Assembly: GCA_934702115.1 (NCBI GenBank)
Contig: CAKUYF010000011.1
Span: forward strand, 1 to 15,901
DNA length: 15,901 nt
Direction: 5' to 3'
Origin: an uncultured Eubacteriales bacterium
GTDB lineage: Bacteria; Bacillota; Clostridia; Oscillospirales; Acutalibacteraceae
This document shows positions 1 to 5,977 of the stretch, piece after piece. Under the pieces are notes generated by a model. That model saw nothing but the letters and a program-made list of their open reading frames with translations. It made no database searches and was not told the DNA's origin. Position numbers and translations under genes: made by a program. Within the stretch, counting starts at the first letter, position 1. Each line of letters opens with the position of its first letter.

Positions 1-38
1 CATAAATACAGTTTTGTTAATTTATGTATCTTTTTTAT
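1..38 (+). terminator. Partial intrinsic terminator of an upstream gene
   Basis: CATAAAT (1-7) can pair with ATTTATG around 20-26, and TATCTTTTTT follows. The 5' arm is cut by the window edge. The element closely resembles the terminator at 481-527: 24 of 30 bases match across the hairpin by eye. It therefore probably ends a plus-strand gene lying just outside the window, possibly a relative of the peptide gene at 314. Confidence 0.55.
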
Positions 39-256
39 TTCCAGAATCTTTTAAGGAATTTATGTTGTATTCAGTTTAGCCATATAATTTAAAAGCTCTA
101 TTTTGGATTGATACTTCAATTTACAAATCTAACATTTTATTTAATTTAACATTTTTTTGATAGTGATTTTTTACAAAATTAATAACATATTTTTTGTTTT
201 AATAAACATACAAATTAAAATAAATAAAATTTTAGAAAAAATTAAGATTTACTGAA
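39..256. other. AT-rich intergenic leader without a recognisable gene
   Basis: This stretch is extremely AT-rich, with T and A runs and no reading frame that has an SD site. It probably contains upstream regulatory DNA for the peptide gene that begins at 314. No clear inverted or direct repeat operator is visible by eye. Confidence 0.5.
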
Positions 257-285
257 TTGAAATTTATTTGTATAAATGGTAAGAT
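257..285 (+). promoter_or_regulatory. Sigma-A promoter of the small peptide gene
   Basis: TTGAAA at 257-262 and TAAGAT at 280-285 are separated by exactly 17 bases. Transcription would start near 292, giving a leader of about 22 nt that contains the SD AAAGGAGGG (298-306). An ATG at 257 in the same frame overlaps the -35 box and has no SD, so it is not the start of the peptide. Confidence 0.6.
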
Positions 286-313
286 TTGTAGACAAATAAA
301 GGAGGGAAGATCT

Positions 314-454
314 ATGTTTAAAAAAGTATTTGGTATACTTGCAGCTTTAGCTGTGGTTTTCGGTACAGCATCACAAACAAACTTTGCTAAAAACATATCT
401 GACACTTGCTCTTATGTTTGTTGCGAGCACGATGGAGATTTGTGGTCTAATTAA
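314..454 (+). CDS. Small secreted/autoinducer-like cysteine peptide (46 aa)
   Basis: The product is 46 residues long and begins at ATG 314, seven bases after the strong SD AAAGGAGGG. Residues 1-4 carry MFKK, and about 5-20 form a hydrophobic, Ala/Val-rich helix. A short polar linker follows, then Cys32, Cys36 and Cys37 (TCSYVCC), then an acidic, Trp-containing tail (EHDGDLWSN). This layout is that of a precursor peptide: an AgrD-like pheromone with a five-residue ring starting at Cys32, or a signal-peptide-exported peptide with a disulphide. It is not close to the usual clostridial AgrD pattern, and no AgrB protease lies in the window. It has its own promoter and terminator and sits 127 bp before a membrane-anchored DNA-binding protein, which suggests signal and receptor. 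The reading frame is well supported; the function is inferred. Confidence 0.7.
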   Translation: MFKKVFGILAALAVVFGTASQTNFAKNISDTCSYVCCEHDGDLWSN

Positions 455-480
455 AAATAAAATTTTTTCATAATTATTCG

Positions 481-527
481 AAAAAAGATGCATAAATACG
501 AATTTGTCGATTTGTGTATCTTTTTTT
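481..527 (+). terminator. Intrinsic terminator after the peptide gene
   Basis: AAAAAAGATGCATAAAT (481-497) pairs with ATTTGTGTATCTTTTTT (510-526) with only two G-T wobbles. An inner CGA/TCG extension closes a small loop, and a T-run follows. It separates transcription of the peptide from that of the downstream regulator. Confidence 0.8.
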
Positions 528-536
528 AATTTTTGT

Positions 537-545
537 TGATATAAT
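537..545 (+). promoter_or_regulatory. Extended -10 promoter of the membrane regulator
   Basis: TGATATAAT at 537-545 is a perfect extended -10 (TGnTATAAT) placed right after the terminator. No good -35 box precedes it. Transcription would begin near 552, about 30 nt before the TTG start. The regulator thus appears to be expressed independently of, and probably more weakly than, the peptide. Confidence 0.5.
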
Positions 546-581
546 TTCCTAAGAAATTTATGGAAACCAAGGTGAAAATTA

Positions 582-1742
582 TTGCTATGGATAATGTTAA
601 CAAGTTTTGTTAGATATTTAACAAACGGAACGCTCATTCTTTCCGTTTTTAATAACTATTCCAAAGAATCAGTTTTCAAAAAAATTTTTGTACCGTCAAT
701 TATGTATTCACTTTTTTTAATCGTTTTTAAAATTTTCATAACCGATAATACTATTCTTATGGTTGTTTCCGTTTTAATCGTCTTAGGATACCTATTCTTT
801 ACAAGTAGATTCAAATTATCAAACTTTATAATTACATATTCGCTTTTTATGAATTGTACACTCGAATATATACATTTTGCAATTTTTAGAACTCTTTCAA
901 TTACAAGAAAGTTTTTGGGATTAGAAGAATTTACTTATGCTCAACCATATAGATTAGCAGTAGGAAGAGCACTACTCATTTTAATATACGCCATCGTTAT
1001 TTTTGAAATTTACAGACGCAAGAAAATAAAAGTTGAATCTATACAAAAATTTTCAAAGTATAATACTGTTCGTGCTTTCCTCATTCTTGCTTTGTGTATA
1101 ATAGTTTATTTGAAACACAATATTAAATACACTCCTTTAAATGAAATTCATGATCTTTTATCTATTGTGTTCACAGTATTCATTGTTGCGTTTTTGTTTT
1201 TTATTTCATCATCGGAAAAATTTGCAAATCTGATAGAGAAATATGAAGAAAAGAAAGTAAACCCAGCCATTGAAGAAGCTAAGTTACAAAAAGGTAACCA
1301 CTATTCCGGTCTTAACTTTATTTCGGCAAAATTTAACTCAGAAATGGAATTATTCAAAGATGAATTAGAAATGATTGGAATGGATAAACAAGATCACGGT
1401 AGCTTGCAGATAGCTTTTGCGGCGGTATTATTAAATCATGAAGACAGTAACGAAAATGTACCATTACGCACGAGAATTTATTCTTATATCGCTGAAATTC
1501 TGGAAATACAACCGACTACCGTTGAATCTAATATAAGTAATGCATTGAAAAGACATTGGAATTTAACAGATCAAAAAATAAGAATAAAAATCGAAAAAAA
1601 TTATGATGGTCCCATATCTGAAAAAAATGGAGCTCCTACTCCAAGAGAGTTTTTAATTTATATAGTTAGGAAGGTTAACGAAAAAAAGGATAAGACACCA
1701 AAAAAATCAAAAAGTTTTAATAAAATGTTTTTCATTATATGA
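582..1742 (+). CDS. Polytopic membrane protein fused to a Spo0A C-terminal-like DNA-binding domain
   Basis: The protein has 386 residues. TTG 582 is chosen because AAGGTG (569-574) lies seven bases upstream; ATG 594 would be 19 bases away. Six hydrophobic helices are visible at about 34-52, 56-74, 81-103, 124-143, 163-178 and 189-208, a layout like the sensor half of AgrC-type kinases. A charged linker follows (about 212-245). Residues about 255-366 match the Spo0A effector domain: an EMIG..K.DHGSLQIAF segment, an IAEIL.IQPTTVESNI helix-turn-helix ending at Trp326, and PTPREF near the end. No receiver, kinase or phosphorylatable domain is present. I infer a one-component, membrane-tethered transcription factor, probably sensing the neighbouring peptide. 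The two recognition-helix arginines of Spo0A (VERAIR) are Ser316 and Ser319 here, so its DNA target probably differs from the 0A box. Confidence 0.75.
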   Translation: MLWIMLTSFVRYLTNGTLILSVFNNYSKESVFKKIFVPSIMYSLFLIVFKIFITDNTILMVVSVLIVLGYLFFTSRFKLSNFIITYSLFMNCTLEYIHFAIFRTLSITRKFLGLEEFTYAQPYRLAVGRALLILIYAIVIFEIYRRKKIKVESIQKFSKYNTVRAFLILALCIIVYLKHNIKYTPLNEIHDLLSIVFTVFIVAFLFFISSSEKFANLIEKYEEKKVNPAIEEAKLQKGNHYSGLNFISAKFNSEMELFKDELEMIGMDKQDHGSLQIAFAAVLLNHEDSNENVPLRTRIYSYIAEILEIQPTTVESNISNALKRHWNLTDQKIRIKIEKNYDGPISEKNGAPTPREFLIYIVRKVNEKKDKTPKKSKSFNKMFFII

Positions 1743-1823
1743 GTTATAAGTGTCTTGGTTTGATTTTGTTGTCAAGTTCCTACAAAGCTACCTTATTGCT
1801 ATCATATTTCAGTTTCTTAGTAG

Positions 1824-1859
1824 ATACACTGCATCTTGTTTCCAATGTGGTGTATTTTT
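1824..1859 (+). terminator. Intrinsic terminator of the membrane regulator gene
   Basis: ATACACTGCAT (1824-1834) pairs with ATGTGGTGTAT (1845-1855) through 11 base pairs including two wobbles. The loop is ten bases and TTTT follows. It lies about 80 bp after the stop of the regulator. Confidence 0.65.
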
Positions 1860-2043
1860 AATTTACATATTCTTCAAATGCTTCCCTTTTTTCAGATGAT
1901 AACGGCGAGTTATCTTCACCTTTCCCGGCAATGAACCGCCAAATGATAATATAATTACTGCATTTAAAAATACAAAACAAAGGCTTATTATTCTTTATTA
2001 TGTTTAGTTTTCTAAAATAATGGTTATTACGTTTGTTTTTCAT
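1858..2043 (-). CDS. Doubtful small ORF overlapping the end of the SAP gene
   Basis: This is a 61-codon frame that begins inside the last codons of the SAP-domain gene (17-bp overlap). It has only a weak purine stretch upstream and no clear SD. The first half is Lys/Asn/Ile-rich and looks like translated AT-rich DNA. The last 25 residues (from about RFIAGKGEDNS) look more protein-like, so this may be the tail of a decayed gene. No family is recognised. Its stop abuts the terminator of the opposing gene. Confidence 0.2.
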   Translation of the reverse strand: MKNKRNNHYFRKLNIIKNNKPLFCIFKCSNYIIIWRFIAGKGEDNSPLSSEKREAFEEYVN

Positions 2044-2728
2044 TTATATACTTTTCTTGCAATTCTTTCAATTCCTTTTCATATTCATTAATTAGATCGG
2101 ATGTATACTTTTTTGAACCTGGCCTATCTCTGACTTTACTCCAGAGTAAAGCAGCAACTTTCATTTTATTTTTAAATTTTTTAGAACAATGATCTTTATT
2201 AAAATCTTTTACAAAATTATTCCACTGATAGGTTTGTTCTTCCGGAACCATATAATCCGGTAACTTAGTCCTTTCATTTTGACTGGAACTTTTATTTTCC
2301 AAATATACGGACAGTAAGTCTTTTACTTTTACTTCCCTATCGTTGTTTCTTTTGACTTCTCTCATAAGTGCCGCCATTTTCTTATTAAACTTAAATTTTT
2401 CCAATCCTAAAACAGAAGCAAAAAACATTCTGGTCTTTTCATTAAATTTAAAACCTGAATCCAATAAACTAGACTCAAGCGTAAGCTCACTATTTTTACT
2501 CTTAAATTTGGGCTTACAAAATTCACTGCTACTTTTAAATCTTACAGTTGTTTTTTTGTCCAATTTATTATCTAACAATTTCTCTATTTTTAACTCCAAA
2601 TCCGCCTTGGTACCAGTAGAAGAAATTCCATATTCTGAACAGATTTTTGCAAGCTCATTTTTATACCAATAATGCTGTTTAAACTCTTCATAAGACATAG
2701 AAAGTGAAAATTTAGGCTTATTTATCAT
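2027..2728 (-). CDS. SAP domain / DUF6434-type protein
   Basis: The protein has 233 residues and starts at ATG 2728, nine bases after GGAGGG. Residues about 11-52 look like a SAP motif, a helix-extended-helix DNA/RNA-binding fold, with LAKICSEYGIS and a KADLELKI segment. Residues about 88-145 resemble DUF6434 (FKFNEKTRMFF...GLEKFKFN). The C-terminal part has a YQWNNFVKDF...KVAALLWSKV pattern that commonly accompanies this domain. It is Lys-rich, has no signal peptide or membrane helix, and is probably a cytoplasmic nucleic-acid-associated protein of unknown role. It is transcribed toward the membrane regulator and seems monocistronic. The family assignment is from memory of its sequence pattern. 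Confidence 0.65.
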   Translation of the reverse strand: MINKPKFSLSMSYEEFKQHYWYKNELAKICSEYGISSTGTKADLELKIEKLLDNKLDKKTTVRFKSSSEFCKPKFKSKNSELTLESSLLDSGFKFNEKTRMFFASVLGLEKFKFNKKMAALMREVKRNNDREVKVKDLLSVYLENKSSSQNERTKLPDYMVPEEQTYQWNNFVKDFNKDHCSKKFKNKMKVAALLWSKVRDRPGSKKYTSDLINEYEKELKELQEKYINEKQT

Positions 2729-3411
2729 TTTTAATTACCCTCCATATTTAAATAAAAATTATTAACATAATAATTATAATCAATTTGATAAAAAAAGATC
2801 TGTATAAAAATTATTTATTTTATATTTAAAAAATCATCAAAAAATCACTTTAACAATTCAATATTTATCTAATTAGCATAAAAGTTCATTTATATATTAT
2901 GTAGATTAATAAAAATAAATAAAATTTTAAAACGGTAATTTTAAGTGGCCATTATTTACAATTTGCACTTATGAGTAAAACTCCTGAATCAGAAATAAGC
3001 CTTTAAATTCATAATGATACTTATCAGCTTTTAAAAATAAATTGAACAAAACTATGCGATTGTTAAAATGGCTACATGTAAAAATCATCTTGATTATAAA
3101 GCAAAAGTTCAAATTTTTGTTCCCGCTGAAACCTGACAAAATGTGATTAACTGCGGAAGAATTTCGCTTAAATTATATTCTGTCTACGTAACACTTGGTG
3201 AACCGCAAGGCGCAATTCATAAAACAAAAGAAATAGATCAACATTAAAAGGCAACGATACAAGCAATCAAACAGAACGTTTACCCATTTTTTTAAAACTA
3301 TCAAATTAATCCCAAAGAATGAAAAGTATTATGCCGAATATCCATAAATATTTTTCTCATTACGAAACATATTATCTTTCTTTTAAATTGACAAATATTT
3401 AAATCAAATAT
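2729..3411. other. Gene-poor intergenic region with a degraded coding remnant
   Basis: About 680 bp without an intact gene. Positions 2729-2930 are AT-rich and probably include the promoter of the SAP gene: a TATAAT-like sequence reads on the minus strand near 2773-2778. From about 2940 to 3360 the base composition becomes less extreme and codon-like, and it contains the interrupted frame described at 3068. No tRNA, repeat array or insertion-sequence end is recognised. Confidence 0.5.
3068..3247 (+). pseudogene. Interrupted reading frame, unknown protein remnant
   Basis: Reading from ATG 3068 gives 22 codons ending VQIFVPAET, then TGA (3134), then 36 more codons in the same frame (QNVINCGRISLKLYSVYV...) to TAA at 3245. 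The residue composition on both sides of the TGA looks protein-like and is less biased than in neighbouring intergenic DNA. There is no SD in front of it. TGA is a genuine stop in this genome, so this is most simply a decayed gene or horizontally acquired remnant. The family is not recognised. Confidence 0.35.
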
Positions 3412-3452
3412 AAAAAAACAAAAACCAATATGAATAATATTACTCACATTGG
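3412..3452 (-). terminator. Intrinsic terminator of tRNA-Ser
   Basis: Positions 3425-3452 form a near-perfect 14-bp hairpin (minus strand CCAATGTGAGTAAT / ATTATTCATATTGG, G-T wobbles only). On the minus strand it is followed by TTTTTGTTTTTTT (3424-3412). It starts 13 bases after the tRNA 3' end. Confidence 0.85.
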
Positions 3453-3465
3453 CTTTCTTCCATAA

Positions 3466-3558
3466 TGGCGGAGAGAGGGGGATTCGAACCCCCGAAGCCG
3501 CTTTAACGACTTACACGATTTCCAATCGTGCTCCTTAAGCCAGCTCGGACACCTCTCC
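3466..3558 (-). tRNA. tRNA-Ser (anticodon GGA)
   Basis: On the minus strand the acceptor GGAGAGG (3558-3552) pairs with TCTCTCC, followed by G and an encoded CCA (3468-3466). The anticodon stem-loop is CACGA TTGGAAA TCGTG, giving anticodon GGA. The long variable arm with its own hairpin and the total length of 93 nt including CCA are typical of class II serine tRNAs. The T arm GGGGG TTCGAAT CCCCC is intact. It is an isolated gene with its own promoter and terminator and reads UCU/UCC codons. Confidence 0.97.
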
Positions 3559-3571
3559 ATACAATGGATTT

Positions 3572-3600
3572 ATTATACAACATTAAAAAAGAAAAATCAA
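3572..3600 (-). promoter_or_regulatory. Promoter of tRNA-Ser
   Basis: On the minus strand TTGATT (3600-3595) and TATAAT (3577-3572) are separated by exactly 17 bases. Transcription would start about 6-8 bases before the mature tRNA 5' end, as expected for a stable RNA gene. Confidence 0.75.
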
Positions 3601-3653
3601 TACTATTTTTAAAAAATTATTTAAAAAAGTAAAAAAACACTATAAGGATTATT

Positions 3654-3682
3654 TTGTGCCAACATAAATTCTTAAACATAAT
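3654..3682 (+). promoter_or_regulatory. Promoter of the small membrane protein gene
   Basis: TTGTGC (3654-3659) and CATAAT (3677-3682) are spaced by 17 bases, and the SD GAGGTG follows at 3692-3697. It is the best match between the divergent tRNA promoter and the GTG start at 3704. Confidence 0.5.
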
Positions 3683-3703
3683 ATATATACTGAGGTGATT
3701 TAC

Positions 3704-4021
3704 GTGATCCATACATTATTTTTAACTCTCTTTTCTATTTTGGCAATCTTAGGAATTATTGATATAATAAACACATTTTCAAGATGGATATTTGGAAATA
3801 ACATTTCTAATTTAGATTCTAAAACCTTAATCTTACCGCTTATGGGTCAATATGAAAATATAGAGTATACAATAAGAAGTATTCTATCGTATTACTCTAC
3901 TGAATTTCCAAAATGTAACCTTAATATAATATGTTTGGATTTAGGGTTAGATTTAGAAACTAAAAAGATTTGCAATATACTTTCCAGAGATTATAACTGT
4001 GTACATACTGTCGACTTATAG
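3704..4021 (+). CDS. Small one-helix membrane protein, conserved hypothetical type
   Basis: The product has 105 residues from GTG 3704, which lies six bases after the SD GAGGTG. An in-frame GTG at 3695 overlaps that SD and is rejected. Residues about 4-24 form one hydrophobic membrane helix. The rest is a soluble part with LILPLMGQYENIEYTIRS, then IICLDLGLD.ETKKIC. This resembles the first beta-alpha-beta units of a GT-A glycosyltransferase fold, with a D.G.D.ET element, but it is far too short to be an active transferase. Similar short proteins occur in Clostridia as conserved hypotheticals, as far as I recall. It converges on the SDR gene (30 bp between stops). The function is unknown. Confidence 0.6.
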   Translation: MIHTLFLTLFSILAILGIIDIINTFSRWIFGNNISNLDSKTLILPLMGQYENIEYTIRSILSYYSTEFPKCNLNIICLDLGLDLETKKICNILSRDYNCVHTVDL

Positions 4022-4051
4022 ATACTTAATATTTAAACTTTTTAACAAAAT

Positions 4052-4786
4052 TTAAATAAGAATTCCTCCGTTGGGACTTATTACTTGACCTGTTATAAAA
4101 TCCGAATCTGATGAACTTAAGAATTTTACTACTTTAGCTACTTCCGATGCCTCACCCATACGCCCTAAAGGAGTTTCGTCTAAAATATCCTCCATTTCTT
4201 TACTATTTAAGAATCCATTCATTGAAGTTTTAATTACACCCGGAGCTACGCAGTTTATGTTTATATTTGAAGGACCAAGCTCTTTTGCTAAAGATTTTGT
4301 AAATCCTATCACTGCCGCCTTGGCGGAAGAGTAATGAACCTCACAAGAAGCCCCCGTAATTCCCCAAATAGAAGAAACATTAATGATTTTACCATAGTGC
4401 CTTTTAAGCATATCCTTTACAGCAGATTGGGTGCAATAAAACATACTGTGAATGTTTACATTAAATGTTTTTACCCAATCTTCAGCAGAAATTTCAGTAA
4501 ATAATTTCTGGCTAGATATTCCTGCATTATTCACTAAAATATCTATCTTCCCAAACTGCTCTATAGATTTATAAATTAAGTAGTTAGCTTCTTGAAAATT
4601 TGAAACGTCTGCTTTGACTGCAATAGCCATACATCCACTTTCCCTTATTTCTTCAAGAAGCTTAAATGCTTCAATTTTACTATGATTATAATTAATTACT
4701 ATATTTATTTTTTCAGAAGCAAGTTCTTTCGCTATTGCTGCACCGATGCCCATAGAACTTCCTGTTATAACAGCTGTTTTTTTCAT
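4052..4786 (-). CDS. SDR-family NAD(P)-dependent oxidoreductase, FabG-like
   Basis: The 244-residue length is typical of classical short-chain dehydrogenases. It has the cofactor motif TGSSMGIG (8-15), NNAGIS (86-91), and a catalytic set of Asn111, Ser139 (NVSS), Tyr152 and Lys156 (YSSAK). PGVIKT and GQVISPNGG near the C-terminus are as in 3-oxoacyl-ACP reductases. Asn33-Tyr34-Asn35 after the second beta strand, with no acidic residue there, favours NADPH. It starts one base after the stop of the flavin reductase gene, so the two are translationally coupled. This is the last gene of the minus-strand cluster. It could be a true FabG, but it lies outside any fatty-acid operon, so the substrate is open. 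Confidence 0.85.
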   Translation of the reverse strand: MKKTAVITGSSMGIGAAIAKELASEKINIVINYNHSKIEAFKLLEEIRESGCMAIAVKADVSNFQEANYLIYKSIEQFGKIDILVNNAGISSQKLFTEISAEDWVKTFNVNIHSMFYCTQSAVKDMLKRHYGKIINVSSIWGITGASCEVHYSSAKAAVIGFTKSLAKELGPSNININCVAPGVIKTSMNGFLNSKEMEDILDETPLGRMGEASEVAKVVKFLSSSDSDFITGQVISPNGGILI

Positions 4787-4787
4787 T

Positions 4788-5294
4788 TTACTTCTTCACA
4801 ATACATTCTATTATCTCTCCTACATACATTTTATGATAATCTTTATCTTTATAATTTAATTCAAGCTTCAAATCTACCATACATTGGGGATCAATGAATT
4901 GAGTATATATCTTTTTACAAATAAAAACCAGTTTTGACTCTTCAAAGTATGGAGCATTTTCCTTAAAACATGGAGTAAATCCGGTTTTTTCTACTTTATT
5001 AACATCTCTACCTGATGTAGTTCCGCAAATTTTCAAAGAATCTTTATAATTAGAATCATAAAATGATAGGCTATAATAATCACTTTTTTCCATAAATTCA
5101 AATGTAAACCTCTGAGGTCTTACAAAACAAAATGAAACTTTTTTGTTCCAAAGTACTCCTAATCCTCCCCAGCTTGCAGTCATGGTGTTAAAATTACTTT
5201 TATCTCCTGCAGTTATCAGCATCCAATCATTACCTATCAGTTTAAAGGGATTTCCTATTTCTAAATTATCTAGGTTTATCTTTTCTAAATTCAA
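4788..5294 (-). CDS. Flavin reductase-like FMN-binding protein
   Basis: About 168 residues. The family pattern is a beta-barrel FMN-binding domain, with NTMTASWGGLGVLW (about 39-52, counted from the alternative ATG) for the flavin phosphate, RPQRFTFEF (62-70), YSLSF, SGRDVNKVEKTGF (97-109) and HKMYVGEI near the end. The likely role is NAD(P)H-dependent flavin reduction or a flavin-linked redox activity in the cytosol. Start choice: ATG 5303 lies directly against the SD GAGAGG (5309-5304) with no spacer, so TTG 5294, nine bases from the SD, is preferred; it costs three residues. The gene lies between the M50 protease gene and the SDR gene in a tight minus-strand series. Confidence 0.8.
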   Translation of the reverse strand: MNLEKINLDNLEIGNPFKLIGNDWMLITAGDKSNFNTMTASWGGLGVLWNKKVSFCFVRPQRFTFEFMEKSDYYSLSFYDSNYKDSLKICGTTSGRDVNKVEKTGFTPCFKENAPYFEESKLVFICKKIYTQFIDPQCMVDLKLELNYKDKDYHKMYVGEIIECIVKK

Positions 5295-5321
5295 GCTTGT
5301 CATCCTCTCTTAATTATAATT

Positions 5322-5942
5322 TTAAGCATTATCGTTCCTTAATAAAACATATGATAATAAATAACATCCTAGTATTAAAAGTGAAAAATTATATTTTGAT
5401 TTTATAAGTACTAAAAAACCTAAAATACACACAGGAATTAAAAATAAAAGAGAAATTATATTTAAAATCTTTTCGGCTAAAATAAAATCTAATTTTCTGC
5501 AAAGTAAAGTATAAAGTATCCGTCCACCGTCTAAAGAACTTATTGGCAAAAGATTTACAATCCCTAGAAAGAAGTTTTGGTATGAGATTAAATTAACCAT
5601 ATGGCAACCACTATAAAAGTATATAATCTTTAAAATTAAAGCTAAAATCAAATTTATTAAAGGACCACTTAACAATATAAATAATTCGTCTTTATTTTCT
5701 AAGTCTGAAAAAGAATAGCTGTCACTGGCAATGTCAATATTTACTATTCCGAAAGCTATTTCTTTTATATTACCCTTTTTTACAAAAATTGCAAGTATAT
5801 GACCAATCTCATGAAGTGCAGCGGATAATATTCCAAAAATCGCCGTGTATGACTTATCCATAACAAATATAAATGCAAGAAATGCCATGAAATAAAAATT
5901 AAATTTTACTTTAAAACGTATTTTTTTTAATGAACTAAGTAT
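5322..5942 (-). CDS. M50-family intramembrane metalloprotease (site-2/SpoIVFB-like), probable ATA start
   Basis: Site-2-type zinc protease with four to six membrane helices. Counting from ATA 5942 (206 aa), the zinc motif HEIGH is at 44-48, LSGPLIN at 91-97, and the second motif N130-LLP-ISSL-D138-GG is complete. All three metal ligands are present, so it should cut membrane-embedded substrates. There are no PDZ or CBS domains, so it resembles the compact SpoIVFB type. The only ATG (5888) has no SD and would remove part of the first helix region. AAAGGTG (5957-5951) lies eight bases before ATA 5942, the same SD and spacing used by nfnB. The extra residues (LSSLKKIRFKVKFNFYF) resemble the basic N-terminus of family members. 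The partner substrate is unknown. Confidence 0.75.
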   Translation of the reverse strand: MLSSLKKIRFKVKFNFYFMAFLAFIFVMDKSYTAIFGILSAALHEIGHILAIFVKKGNIKEIAFGIVNIDIASDSYSFSDLENKDELFILLSGPLINLILALILKIIYFYSGCHMVNLISYQNFFLGIVNLLPISSLDGGRILYTLLCRKLDFILAEKILNIISLLFLIPVCILGFLVLIKSKYNFSLLILGCYLLSYVLLRNDNA

Positions 5943-5977
5943 AGTTTCTGCACCTTTCTTAAATATATTAAATCAAA

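Noticed and set aside
257..313. N-terminal extension of the peptide gene to ATG 257
   Set aside because: ATG 257 would overlap the -35 box and lie upstream of the predicted transcription start. The strong SD at 298-306 serves ATG 314.
505..511. TGTCGAT, a near match to the Spo0A box TGTCGAA, between the peptide and regulator genes
   Set aside because: It lies in the inner stem and loop of the terminator hairpin, is only 6 of 7, is absent from the similar hairpin at 1-38, and the regulator lacks the Spo0A arginines that read this box.
371..637. Minus-strand 88-codon frame antisense to the peptide gene
   Set aside because: It has no SD, overlaps the peptide gene, its terminator and the regulator start, and its composition looks like translated AT-rich DNA.
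3134..3136. TGA read as tryptophan or selenocysteine
   Set aside because: TGA ends genuine genes here (the regulator at 1740-1742, nfnB at 5978-5980), no SECIS-like hairpin is evident, and the frame lacks an SD. Gene decay is simpler.
4022..4060. AT-only inverted repeat between the convergent small membrane protein and SDR genes as a bidirectional terminator
   Set aside because: The stem is weak and bulged, overlaps the SDR stop, and has no T-run on either strand.
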